A stretch of DNA of 64,000 nt from Streptomyces cyaneochromogenes (GTDB lineage: Bacteria; Actinomycetota; Actinomycetes; Streptomycetales; Streptomycetaceae): NCBI RefSeq assembly GCF_003963535.1, contig NZ_CP034539.1, forward strand, positions 8,928,001 to 8,992,000. The letters are read 5' to 3'. The position numbers were made by a program, and so were the translations under genes. The notes beneath the pieces were generated by a model, which searched no databases, was not told where the DNA came from, and saw nothing but the letters and a program-made list of their open reading frames with translations. Below, piece after piece: positions 10,318 through 17,682 of this stretch; positions within the stretch are counted from its first letter, which is position 1, and each line of letters begins with the position of its first letter.

Positions 10318-11282
10318 TGCGGCGCGGGCCTTCGGGCGAGGACTCCGGCCGGTCGCCGAGTCGGCCCGACGGGGTGAGCCGCGAAGCGGGCGCCCGCCGA
10401 CGGAGCCGGTCTGTGCTGCATGCCTCATGGTGGCGTGGTCGTTTCCGGGATCTGGCTGTCTGGCTGAGAGCCGTGCACGCGCGCGTGGAGACCCGCTTCC
10501 CGGTGATCACGGGACTCGTGGACCGCATGGTGTCGGTGAACATCTTCGACTCCGCCACCCGCATCGCGGCGCAGTGCTTCCTGACCGCAGTTCCGTTGCT
10601 GTTCGTACTCGGTGCGTACGCGCCGGAGGCGGTGCAGAAGCAGGTCACCGCATCGATCAGTGCCGTCTTCGGTCTGACGGGGCAGGCCAAGGACCAGGTG
10701 GAGCAGGCGTTTCAGCCCCCGACCGATGATCTGCGCCAGGCGACCGGCCTGGTGGGCCTTCTGATGGTGCTGCTGTCGGCCACTGCGGTGAGCCGCGCGG
10801 TGCAACGGCTGTGCAGGCGCGCCTGGCTGCTGCCCCGGGCCGGGGCGAAGGCCGCTCCGTGGAGGTGGCTGGCATGGATCGCCCTGTGGCTCGGCGCACT
10901 GGTCGTGCAAGGGCTGTTGCACAACGGGTTCGGCCTGGGGGAGTGGCTGGGATTCGCGATCGTCCTGGTCATGCAGGGGGGCATGTGGTGGTGGACCCAG
11001 CACCTCCTGCTGGGCGGCGCCGTCCGTTGGCCTCCCCTCCTGCCAGGCGCTGTCATCACCGCGGTCGCGGTCAGCGGCCTGTCCGCGACCGCGCACTTCT
11101 ACATGCCGCGGGCGCTCAACCGGGCACTGGCCGACTACGGCTCCGCGGGTTCGGTCTTCGTCCTGCTGTCCTGGCTGATCGTCGTGTGCGTGGCCATCGC
11201 CATCGGCCTCAGCGCGGGAGCGGTCCTGTCCCAGGAGCCCTTCCTCAAACGCCACCTCGGTACCCCGACGTCGCCACTCTGA
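10287..11282 (+). CDS. YihY/BrkB-family inner membrane protein
   Basis: 331-aa membrane protein of the YihY/virulence-factor-BrkB family (once called RNase BN). A basic N-terminal tail of about 80 residues is followed by the family core: DSATRIAAQCFLTAVPLLFV, TGLVGLLMVLLSATAVSRAVQ, then hydrophobic segments ending in SAGSVFVLLSWLIVVCVAI and LSAGAVLSQE. Role in the cell is unknown; transport of lipids or polymers is suspected for the family. The start is uncertain: ATG 10287 has GAGGGG 11 nt upstream, while ATG 10317 overlaps the stop of a short frame with a much better ribosome site. Confidence 0.75.
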   Translation: MLGLHPRRRLMRRGPSGEDSGRSPSRPDGVSREAGARRRSRSVLHASWWRGRFRDLAVWLRAVHARVETRFPVITGLVDRMVSVNIFDSATRIAAQCFLTAVPLLFVLGAYAPEAVQKQVTASISAVFGLTGQAKDQVEQAFQPPTDDLRQATGLVGLLMVLLSATAVSRAVQRLCRRAWLLPRAGAKAAPWRWLAWIALWLGALVVQGLLHNGFGLGEWLGFAIVLVMQGGMWWWTQHLLLGGAVRWPPLLPGAVITAVAVSGLSATAHFYMPRALNRALADYGSAGSVFVLLSWLIVVCVAIAIGLSAGAVLSQEPFLKRHLGTPTSPL

Positions 11283-11374
11283 TGGGGAACCTGGTCCATG
11301 ACAGCGCGATCGCGGAACGGTGTTCTGGGGATCGGTGGTACCCCGATCCCCTCCTTGGGGCACCCGGGCACTAA

Positions 11375-12241
11375 GACCGTGTCCTATGTGGTGAGGCGGA
11401 CAAGCCGCTTGTAGCAGCAGAGGGCAGCGGCAAGTCCGAGAAATGCCAGGTAGTTGCGGGGCTGGCGCTCGTAGCGGGGACTGAGTCTGCGGTAGCCGGA
11501 CAGCCATGACATCGTGCGCTCGATCACCCACCTCCGACGCCCTAATCGCTCGCTGGATTCGATGCCTTTCCGGGCGATGCGTACTCCGATGCGCTTCCAC
11601 CGGAGCCATCTGCGCAGGTCGGCGCGGTCGTAGGCTTTGTCGGCGTGGAGGCGCTGGGGCTTGAAGTAACGGCCGCGATGAGGGTCGTGTCTCGTTTGGT
11701 GACCCTCGATCATGGGCTTCAGCCCTTCGCTGTCGTGGACGTTGCCGGCCGAGACGCCGACGAGGAGGGGCAGTCCGTTCGCGTCCGACAAGATGTGCAT
11801 CTCGGAACCCGGCTTGCCCCGGTCCACGGGGCTCGGACCTGTGTGTTCGCCCCTTTTTTTAGCCCTCACATGGGCGGTGTCGAGGACAACACGGGTGACG
11901 TCAATGAGGCCAGCGTCGTCGAGGCGGTGCAGCACGGCTTCGTGCAGGCGGCCCCAGACGCCGGCTCTCGACCAGATCAAGAACCGGCGGTGAGCCGTCG
12001 ACTTCGATATGCCGAAACAGGGCGGCAGTTGGCGCCAGGCGCAGCCGCTGACCAGGACGTAGACGATGGCCGCGAACAGCGTCTCATCAGGCGTGTCCTG
12101 CGTTCCGCCGCCCTGCGGCCGTACCCTCGACGGCGGGATCAGCGGCTTCGCGATCTCCCACAGCCCGTCCGGAACGATCCAACTCCACGTATCCCGCCCC
12201 ATGTACAGCGCAACGTCCGCCTCACCACATAGGACACGGTC
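11375..12241. mobile_element. complete IS5-family (IS427-like) insertion sequence
   Basis: 867-bp element bounded by perfect 27-bp inverted repeats (11375-11401 and 12215-12241; outer ends GACCGTGTCC). It is flanked by a TAA target duplication (11372-11374 and 12242-12244). The single transposase gene nearly fills it, with its stop codon inside the left repeat. Immediately outside, the 13-bp sequence GGCACCCGGGCAC occurs on both sides (11359-11371 and 12245-12257), so the target was a direct repeat separated by TAA. Ends and reading frame look intact, so the element may be recent or still mobile. Confidence 0.93.
11384..12202 (-). CDS. IS5-family DDE transposase
   Basis: 272-aa transposase in one uninterrupted frame. 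The N-terminal part is DUF4096-like (PDGLWEIAKPLIPPSRVRPQ, FAAIVYVLVSGCAWRQLPP). The DDE domain has VVLDTAHVRAKKRG (first Asp), LHADKAYD (second Asp) and GRRRWVIERTMSWL (Glu), followed by YRRLSPRYER. At AKKRG the gene carries AAAAAAA, the kind of run where related elements make a programmed frameshift between two frames; here the zero frame already reads through. ATG 12202 lies just inside the right repeat. Confidence 0.93.
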   Translation of the reverse strand: MGRDTWSWIVPDGLWEIAKPLIPPSRVRPQGGGTQDTPDETLFAAIVYVLVSGCAWRQLPPCFGISKSTAHRRFLIWSRAGVWGRLHEAVLHRLDDAGLIDVTRVVLDTAHVRAKKRGEHTGPSPVDRGKPGSEMHILSDANGLPLLVGVSAGNVHDSEGLKPMIEGHQTRHDPHRGRYFKPQRLHADKAYDRADLRRWLRWKRIGVRIARKGIESSERLGRRRWVIERTMSWLSGYRRLSPRYERQPRNYLAFLGLAAALCCYKRLVRLTT

Positions 12242-12310
12242 TAAGGCACCCGGGCACCGCCCCTCCGGCTCGTCGGCAGAATCGGTTCAGCGGCCGGCGG
12301 CCACCCGGAA

Positions 12311-13489
12311 TCAGCGGCTGGCGGCCACCCGGAAGGTGAGCCCCGCCCGGCGCAGCCGCCCGATCAGCGCGTCCCCCATCGCGACCGCCGTCGTGACCTG
12401 CCCGGCCGTGGGCGGCAGGTCGTCGAAGGCCAGGGACAGGGCCGACTCGGCGAACATCTTCGCCGTCTCGCCGTAGCCGGGGTCGCCGCCCGCGACCTCG
12501 GTGAACACCCGCCGCCCGCCTCCCTCGCCGACGAAGCGAACCGAGAACCAGCTCTTCGCGCGCTTCTGGGGGCCCGGCCCCTCGCCGGGCTTGAGCCGGT
12601 CGGACAACCAGTGCCGGGCGGGCGGCAGTTGGGCGGCCGTGAAGAGCGCGCCCATCGCCGCGACCCCGCCGACCGCGACGGGCAGATGCCGTACCGCGGC
12701 GTAGTGGCGGTAGCGGAAGTCGGGGCCGTAGCGATCGAGGGCCCGCGCGGAGCGCTTGACGATCTGCGGGTCGATCGTCGGCAGCGGCACGGCCCAGGCG
12801 CCGACCTCCTTGGCGAACCGGGGCGCGCCCGTCGGCGCCAGCGCCCGGCGCCCCATCAGCCGCGGCTCGTGGCGGGCCCGGTCGCGTGCGGCGGCCAGCA
12901 TCTGGCGCCCGCGCGAGAACTGGTTGAGCGCCGACGCGAAGGTGCCGCCCGAGAAGGTGGCGTCGGCGGTCACGAACCCGTCCACCGTGAGCGGGACGCC
13001 CTCCGGCAGCTGCTGGACCGTGAAGTACGCGCCCAGGTCGTGCGGAACGGAGTCGAAGCCGCAGGCGTGGACCAGCCGCGCACCCGTCTCACGCGCGCGT
13101 GCGTCGTGCAGGACGTACATCCGGTCCACGAACTCCGGCTCGCCGGACAGGTCCAGATAGTCGGCGCCCGTGTCCGCGCAGGCGGCGACGAGATCCTCGC
13201 CGTACTTCACGTACGGACCCACCGTCGTGGCCACCACGCGCGCGTGCTCGGCGAGCCGGCGCATCGAGGCCGGATCGGCGACGTCCGCCTCCAGTACCCC
13301 GATCCCCTCGCCGCCGGGCAGCGACTCGCGCAGCCGCTCCAGCTTCGCCCCGCTGCGGCCGGCGATGGCCCAGCGCAGCCCCTCGGGCGCGTGCGCGGCG
13401 AGGTACTCCGCGGTGAGTACCCCGACGAAGCCCGTCGCTCCGAAGAGCACGATGTCGTACGGACGATCCGTCCCGCTCAGCCTGCCCAT
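12311..13489 (-). CDS. saccharopine dehydrogenase-like / trans-acting enoyl reductase family protein
   Basis: 392-aa NAD(P)-binding protein. The Rossmann motif is at the N-terminus (YDIVLFGATGFVGVLTAEYL, residues 9-28), followed by GRSGAKLERLRESL, a second motif VVATTVGPYVKYGEDLV and HACGFDSVPHDLGAYF. This matches the family that includes mycobacterial trans-acting enoyl reductases (Rv2953-type) as well as many orphan proteins called saccharopine dehydrogenase; lysine metabolism is not implied. A lipid or polyketide reductase role is possible but no such synthase is adjacent. ATG 13489 has GAGGGG five bases upstream. It lies directly beside the IS right end. Confidence 0.8.
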   Translation of the reverse strand: MGRLSGTDRPYDIVLFGATGFVGVLTAEYLAAHAPEGLRWAIAGRSGAKLERLRESLPGGEGIGVLEADVADPASMRRLAEHARVVATTVGPYVKYGEDLVAACADTGADYLDLSGEPEFVDRMYVLHDARARETGARLVHACGFDSVPHDLGAYFTVQQLPEGVPLTVDGFVTADATFSGGTFASALNQFSRGRQMLAAARDRARHEPRLMGRRALAPTGAPRFAKEVGAWAVPLPTIDPQIVKRSARALDRYGPDFRYRHYAAVRHLPVAVGGVAAMGALFTAAQLPPARHWLSDRLKPGEGPGPQKRAKSWFSVRFVGEGGGRRVFTEVAGGDPGYGETAKMFAESALSLAFDDLPPTAGQVTTAVAMGDALIGRLRRAGLTFRVAASR

Positions 13490-13582
13490 GACACCCCTCG
13501 GTTTCCGCAGCACGCGCCGTTGTCGGTGGCCGAGGCTAGCGTGAGGTGTGCGGAGCCCGACGACGAGCCCGGAGGTAGTGCG

Positions 13583-13939
13583 GTGGCCGTGCCCAGGAAT
13601 GCCCTGAAGAAGTGGGAGAAAGCGCGCGAGTTCGCGCTCGGGCTGCCGGGTGCCACCGAGGCCCACGCGGCGGAGCCGCATATCGATGAAGACCGTGGGG
13701 CGAGACGGTCGCGAAGGTCAACCCACGCCCACGCGCTGACCTGCCCGGGTGCCGAACCCGCCGGATACGGCCTGGGCAAGGCGGGCTGGGTGGGCATCCC
13801 GCTGGAGCAGAAGGGCGCCCCGGCGGCCGAGCTGCTGTGCGACTGGGTGGAGGAGAGCTACCGGGTGATCGCGCCGAAGCGGCTGACGGCGGAGGAAGCG
13901 GCTGACGGCGGAGCTGGACGGACGCTGACCGGCCGGTAA
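13583..13939 (+). pseudogene. decayed MmcQ/YjbR-family gene
   Basis: The frame begins (GTG 13583, GGAGG seven bases upstream) as a typical MmcQ/YjbR DNA-binding-like protein: NALKKWEKAREFALGLPGAT. Its later part is also typical: HAHALTCPGAEPAGYGLGKA and LLCDWVEESYRVIAPKRL. Between them the expected WGETVAKVN is present only in another frame (about 13699-13725), and the following ~25-residue core (KKVFVFLG-type strand) is missing. Near the end a 19-bp tandem duplication (13876-13894 = 13895-13913) shifts the frame past the ancestral stop at 13926-13928. Two independent lesions support a pseudogene. Confidence 0.75.
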
Positions 13940-13943
13940 ATTG

Positions 13944-13957
13944 GCTAAGCGCTTGCT
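13944..13957. promoter_or_regulatory. possible TetR-type operator before the acyl-CoA operon
   Basis: GCTAAGCGCTTGCT contains the palindrome AAGCGCTT, of the type seen in TetR-family operators upstream of actinobacterial fatty-acid and acyl-CoA genes. It lies about 85 nt before the CoA-transferase start. No TetR gene is nearby, so this is a weak call. Confidence 0.3.
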
Positions 13958-14037
13958 CGCTCAGGTCTTGTGCCCACCGGGACACCTTCTTAGCATCACT
14001 GGTGTTACATCAGTTGTGTCACGCCAATGGGGGCTGG

Positions 14038-15234
14038 ATGACAACGGCAACGACGCCCGGGCACGGCCCGCTCACCGGCGTGCGCGTGGTCGAGCTGGCC
14101 GGTATCGGCCCCGGCCCGTTCGCGGCCATGCTCCTCGCCGACCTGGGCGCCGACGTCGTCCGCGTGGACCGGCCCGGCGGCACCGGGCTCGCCATCAATA
14201 CCGAGTACGACATCACCAACCGCAACAAGCGCTCGGTGATCATCGACCTGAAGTCTCCCGACGGCGCGGCCCGTGTCCTCGACCTGGCCGCCCGCGCCGA
14301 CATCCTCATCGAGGGAAACCGCCCCGGCGTCGCCGAGCGCCTCGGCGTCGGGCCCGAGGCCTGCCACGCCCGCAACCCCGCGCTGGTCTACGGCCGGATG
14401 ACCGGCTGGGGCCAGGAGGGGCCGCTCGCCCACCGCGCCGGTCATGACATCGGGTACATCGCCCTGACCGGCACCCTCGGCATGATCGGCAGCCCCGACG
14501 AGCCACCCGCGGTCCCCGCCAACCTGGTCGGCGACTACGCGGGCGGCTCCCTCTACCTCGTCGTCGGCGTCCTCGCCGCGCTCCACCACGCGCGTGCGAC
14601 CGGCACCGGCCAGGTCGTCGACGCCGCCATCGTCGACGGCGCCTCGCACCTCGCCGCGATGATCCACGGCATGCTCGCCGCCGGCGGCTGGCAGGACCGG
14701 CGCGGCGCCAACCTCCTCGACGGCGGCTGCCCGTACTACGGCACCTATGAGACGGCCGACGGCAAGTACATGGCGGTCGGTGCCCTGGAGCCGCAGTTCT
14801 ACGAGGAGTTCGTGAGAGTCCTCGGCATCCCGGAACACGCCGACGCCCGCAAGGACTGGACCCGCTGGGACGAGCTGCGGGCGGCCGTCGCGGCCCGCTT
14901 CAAGTCCCGTACGAGGGACGACTGGACGGCCGTCTTCGAGGGCACCGACGCGTGCGTGGCCCCCGTCCTGTCGCTGCGCGAGGCCTCGCGGCACCCGCAC
15001 CTCGCGGCCCGCGGCACCTTCACCGACCACGGCGGCATCACCCAGCCGGCCCCCGCTCCACGCTTCTCCGCGACCCCGACGTCCGTCCGCGGCGGCCCCG
15101 CCCAGCCGGGCGCACACACCGCCGACGTGGCCCGCGACTGGGATCTACCCGACCTCCTTGAGGGCCTCGACTCGGACGGCCCCGCAACGAAGGGCCCCGA
15201 CTCGGACGGCCCAGCAACGAAGGGCCTCGCATGA
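14038..15234 (+). CDS. class III CoA-transferase / alpha-methylacyl-CoA racemase-like (CaiB/BaiF)
   Basis: 398-aa enzyme of the CaiB/BaiF (class III CoA-transferase) fold. Motifs: VVELAGIGPGPFAAMLLADL, ADVVRVDRPGG, NRNKRSVIIDLKSPDG, GRMTGWGQEGPLA, AGHDIGYIALTG (catalytic Asp region) and GDYAGGSLYLVVG. The LAGIGPGPFA N-terminus and HDIGYIA are those of alpha-methylacyl-CoA racemase, which epimerises 2-methylacyl-CoA before beta-oxidation; a true CoA-transferase remains possible. GGGGG lies four bases before ATG 14038. The last ~22 residues are a duplicated DSDGPATKG unit. The stop overlaps the next start (ATGA), so it begins a beta-oxidation operon. Confidence 0.87.
   Translation: MTTATTPGHGPLTGVRVVELAGIGPGPFAAMLLADLGADVVRVDRPGGTGLAINTEYDITNRNKRSVIIDLKSPDGAARVLDLAARADILIEGNRPGVAERLGVGPEACHARNPALVYGRMTGWGQEGPLAHRAGHDIGYIALTGTLGMIGSPDEPPAVPANLVGDYAGGSLYLVVGVLAALHHARATGTGQVVDAAIVDGASHLAAMIHGMLAAGGWQDRRGANLLDGGCPYYGTYETADGKYMAVGALEPQFYEEFVRVLGIPEHADARKDWTRWDELRAAVAARFKSRTRDDWTAVFEGTDACVAPVLSLREASRHPHLAARGTFTDHGGITQPAPAPRFSATPTSVRGGPAQPGAHTADVARDWDLPDLLEGLDSDGPATKGPDSDGPATKGLA
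15168..15227 (+). repeat. 30-bp tandem repeat inside the CoA-transferase 3' end
   Basis: Two in-frame 30-bp units (15168-15197 and 15198-15227), differing at two bases, encode the repeated tail DSDGPATKGP/L just before the stop. It lies outside the conserved fold and may vary between strains. Confidence 0.85.
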
Positions 15235-16373
15235 AACGGCAGATCTTCGCCCCCGAGCACGACGCGTTCCGCGCGACCGTGCGCAGCTTCCTGGCCAGGG
15301 AGGTGCTGCCGTACTACGAGCAGTGGGAGAAGGACGGCATCGTCTCCCGTGACGCCTGGCGCGCGGCCGGAAAGCAGGGCCTGCTCGGCTTCGCCGTGCC
15401 CGAGGAGTACGGAGGCGGCGGCACCCCCGACTTCCGCTACAGCGCCGTCCTCGCGGAGGAGTTCACACGCGCGGGCGCACCGGGACTCGCCCTCGGCCTG
15501 CACAACGACATCATCGGCCCGTATCTGACGGGCCTTGCCACCGACGAGCAGAAGCGCCGCTGGCTGCCGGGCTTCTGCGACGGCACGCTGATCACCGCGA
15601 TCGCCATGACCGAGCCCGGCGCCGGCTCCGACCTCCAGGGCATCCGCACCCACGCCGAGGACCGCGGCGACCACTGGGTGCTGAACGGCTCCAAGACGTT
15701 CATCTCCAACGGCATCATCGCCGACCTGGTGATCGTCGTCGCGAAGACGACTGCCGAGGGCGGCGCGCGCGGGCTGTCGCTGCTCGTCGTCGAGCGCGGC
15801 ATGGAGGGCTTCGAGCGCGGCCGGAACCTCGACAAGATCGGTCAGAAGGCGCAGGACACGGCCGAACTGTTCTTCCACGACGTACGCGTGCCCAAGGAGA
15901 ACCTCCTGGGCACGCTCGACGGCGCCTTCGTCCACCTGATGACCAACCTCGCCCAGGAGCGCCTGAGCATCGCCGTCTCCGCGATCGCCGCCGCGGAACA
16001 CCTGCTGGAGATCACCACGGAGTACGTCAAGGAGCGCGAGGCGTTCGGCCGGCCGCTGGCCACCAAGCAGCACATCCGTTTCGAGATCGCCGAGATGGCC
16101 ACCGAGTGCGCTGTCACCCGCACCTTCCTCGACCGCTGCATAGAGGACCACGACAGAGGCGAACTCGACGCCGTCCACGCCTCGATGGCCAAGTGGTGGG
16201 CGACCGAGCTGCAGAAGCGGGTCGCCGATCGCTGTCTGCAACTGCACGGCGGCTACGGCTACATGAGTGAATACCCGGTCGCCCGTGCCTTCACCGACGG
16301 CCGTATCCAGACGATCTACGGCGGGACGACCGAGATCATGAAAGAGATCATCGGCCGTTCCCTGCTCGGCTAG
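15231..16373 (+). CDS. acyl-CoA dehydrogenase (long-chain/isovaleryl-like)
   Basis: 380-aa FAD-dependent acyl-CoA dehydrogenase that introduces the 2,3 double bond in acyl-CoA. Signatures: ITAIAMTEPGAGSDLQGI (FAD/acyl binding), WVLNGSKTFISNG, ERLSIAVSAIAAAEHLLEIT and CLQLHGGYGYMSEYPVAR. The C-terminal motif is IYGGTTEIMKEIIGRSL: the MCAD-type catalytic Glu (YEGT) is Gly here, as in long-chain and isovaleryl dehydrogenases where the base is on an earlier helix. Overlaps the CoA-transferase by 4 nt and is followed at 60 nt by the thiolase, so the operon degrades fatty or methyl-branched acyl chains. Confidence 0.92.
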   Translation: MKRQIFAPEHDAFRATVRSFLAREVLPYYEQWEKDGIVSRDAWRAAGKQGLLGFAVPEEYGGGGTPDFRYSAVLAEEFTRAGAPGLALGLHNDIIGPYLTGLATDEQKRRWLPGFCDGTLITAIAMTEPGAGSDLQGIRTHAEDRGDHWVLNGSKTFISNGIIADLVIVVAKTTAEGGARGLSLLVVERGMEGFERGRNLDKIGQKAQDTAELFFHDVRVPKENLLGTLDGAFVHLMTNLAQERLSIAVSAIAAAEHLLEITTEYVKEREAFGRPLATKQHIRFEIAEMATECAVTRTFLDRCIEDHDRGELDAVHASMAKWWATELQKRVADRCLQLHGGYGYMSEYPVARAFTDGRIQTIYGGTTEIMKEIIGRSLLG

Positions 16374-16433
16374 CCCTCCTGCCCGGCCGAGGCTCCAAGG
16401 CTCGGCAGACCCTCACCCCCGAAAGGCCTCCCA

Positions 16434-17648
16434 GTGAGCACCGAAGCGTACGTGTACGACGCGATCCGCACCCCGCGCGGCCGCGGCAAGGCGAACGGCG
16501 CCCTGCACGGCACCAAGCCCATCGACCTGGTCGTCGGCCTCATCCACGAGCTCCGCGACCGCTTCCCGAACCTCGACCCGGCCGCGATCGACGACATCGT
16601 GCTCGGCGTCGTCGGCCCGGTCGGCGACCAGGGCTCCGACATCGCACGCATCGCCGCCATCGCCGCCGGGCTGCCGGACACGGTGGCCGGCGTGCAGGAG
16701 AACCGCTTCTGTGCGTCGGGCCTGGAGGCCGTGAACATGGCCGCCGCCAAGGTCCGTTCGGGCTTCGAGGACCTCGTCCTCGCGGGCGGCGTCGAGTCCA
16801 TGTCCCGGGTGCCGATGGCCTCGGACGGCGGCGCCTGGTTCAACGACCCGATGACCAACCTCGCCGTGAACTTCGTGCCGCAGGGCATCGGCGCCGACCT
16901 GATCGCCACCATCGAGGGCTTCTCACGCCGGGACGTCGACGAGTACGCGGCGCTCTCGCAGGAGCGGGCGGCGACGGCCTGGAAGGAGGGCCGCTTCGAC
17001 CGGTCCGTCGTCCCGGTCAAGGACCGCTCCGGCCTCGTCGTCCTCGACCACGACGAGCACATGCGCGCCGGCACCACCGCCGACTCCCTCGCCAAGCTGA
17101 AGGCGTCCTTCGCGGACATCGGCGACCTGGGCGGGTTCGACGCCGTCGCGCTGCAGAAGTACCACTGGGTCGAGAAGATCGACCACGTCCACCACGCGGG
17201 CAACTCCTCCGGCATCGTCGACGGTGCCTCGCTGGTCGCGATCGGCAACAAGGAGGTCGGCGAGCGCCACGGACTCACCCCGCGCGCCCGCATCGTCTCC
17301 GCCGCCGTCTCCGGCTCCGAGCCCACCATCATGCTCACCGGCCCCGCGCCCGCCACCCGCAAGGCGCTCGCCAAGGCCGGGCTGACCATCGACGACATCG
17401 ACCTCGTCGAGATCAACGAGGCGTTCGCGGCGGTCGTCCTGCGCTTCGTGCGGGACATGGGCCTGTCCCTGGACAAGGTCAACGTCAACGGCGGCGCCAT
17501 CGCCCTCGGCCACCCGCTCGGCGCGACCGGCGCCATGATCCTCGGCTCGCTCGTCGACGAACTGGAGCGCCAGGACAAGCGGTACGGCCTCGCCACGCTG
17601 TGCGTCGGCGGCGGCATGGGCATCGCCACCATCGTCGAGCGCATCTGA
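16434..17648 (+). CDS. acetyl-CoA acyltransferase (thiolase)
   Basis: 404-aa thiolase catalysing the final cleavage of 3-ketoacyl-CoA. Nucleophile Cys93 lies in NRFCASGLEAVNMAA; the second signature is VNVNGGAIALGHPLGATGA with the catalytic His; and the C-terminal Cys is in LATLCVGGGMGIATIVE. EINEAFAA is also present. Start is GTG 16434. It sits between the acyl-CoA dehydrogenase and the multifunctional FadB/FadJ gene (34 nt downstream), so it is probably the FadA-like partner of that enzyme rather than a biosynthetic acetoacetyl-CoA thiolase. Confidence 0.93.
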   Translation: MSTEAYVYDAIRTPRGRGKANGALHGTKPIDLVVGLIHELRDRFPNLDPAAIDDIVLGVVGPVGDQGSDIARIAAIAAGLPDTVAGVQENRFCASGLEAVNMAAAKVRSGFEDLVLAGGVESMSRVPMASDGGAWFNDPMTNLAVNFVPQGIGADLIATIEGFSRRDVDEYAALSQERAATAWKEGRFDRSVVPVKDRSGLVVLDHDEHMRAGTTADSLAKLKASFADIGDLGGFDAVALQKYHWVEKIDHVHHAGNSSGIVDGASLVAIGNKEVGERHGLTPRARIVSAAVSGSEPTIMLTGPAPATRKALAKAGLTIDDIDLVEINEAFAAVVLRFVRDMGLSLDKVNVNGGAIALGHPLGATGAMILGSLVDELERQDKRYGLATLCVGGGMGIATIVERI

Positions 17649-17682
17649 CCCCCTCCCGACGGATCACACGGAGCATCTCCAC

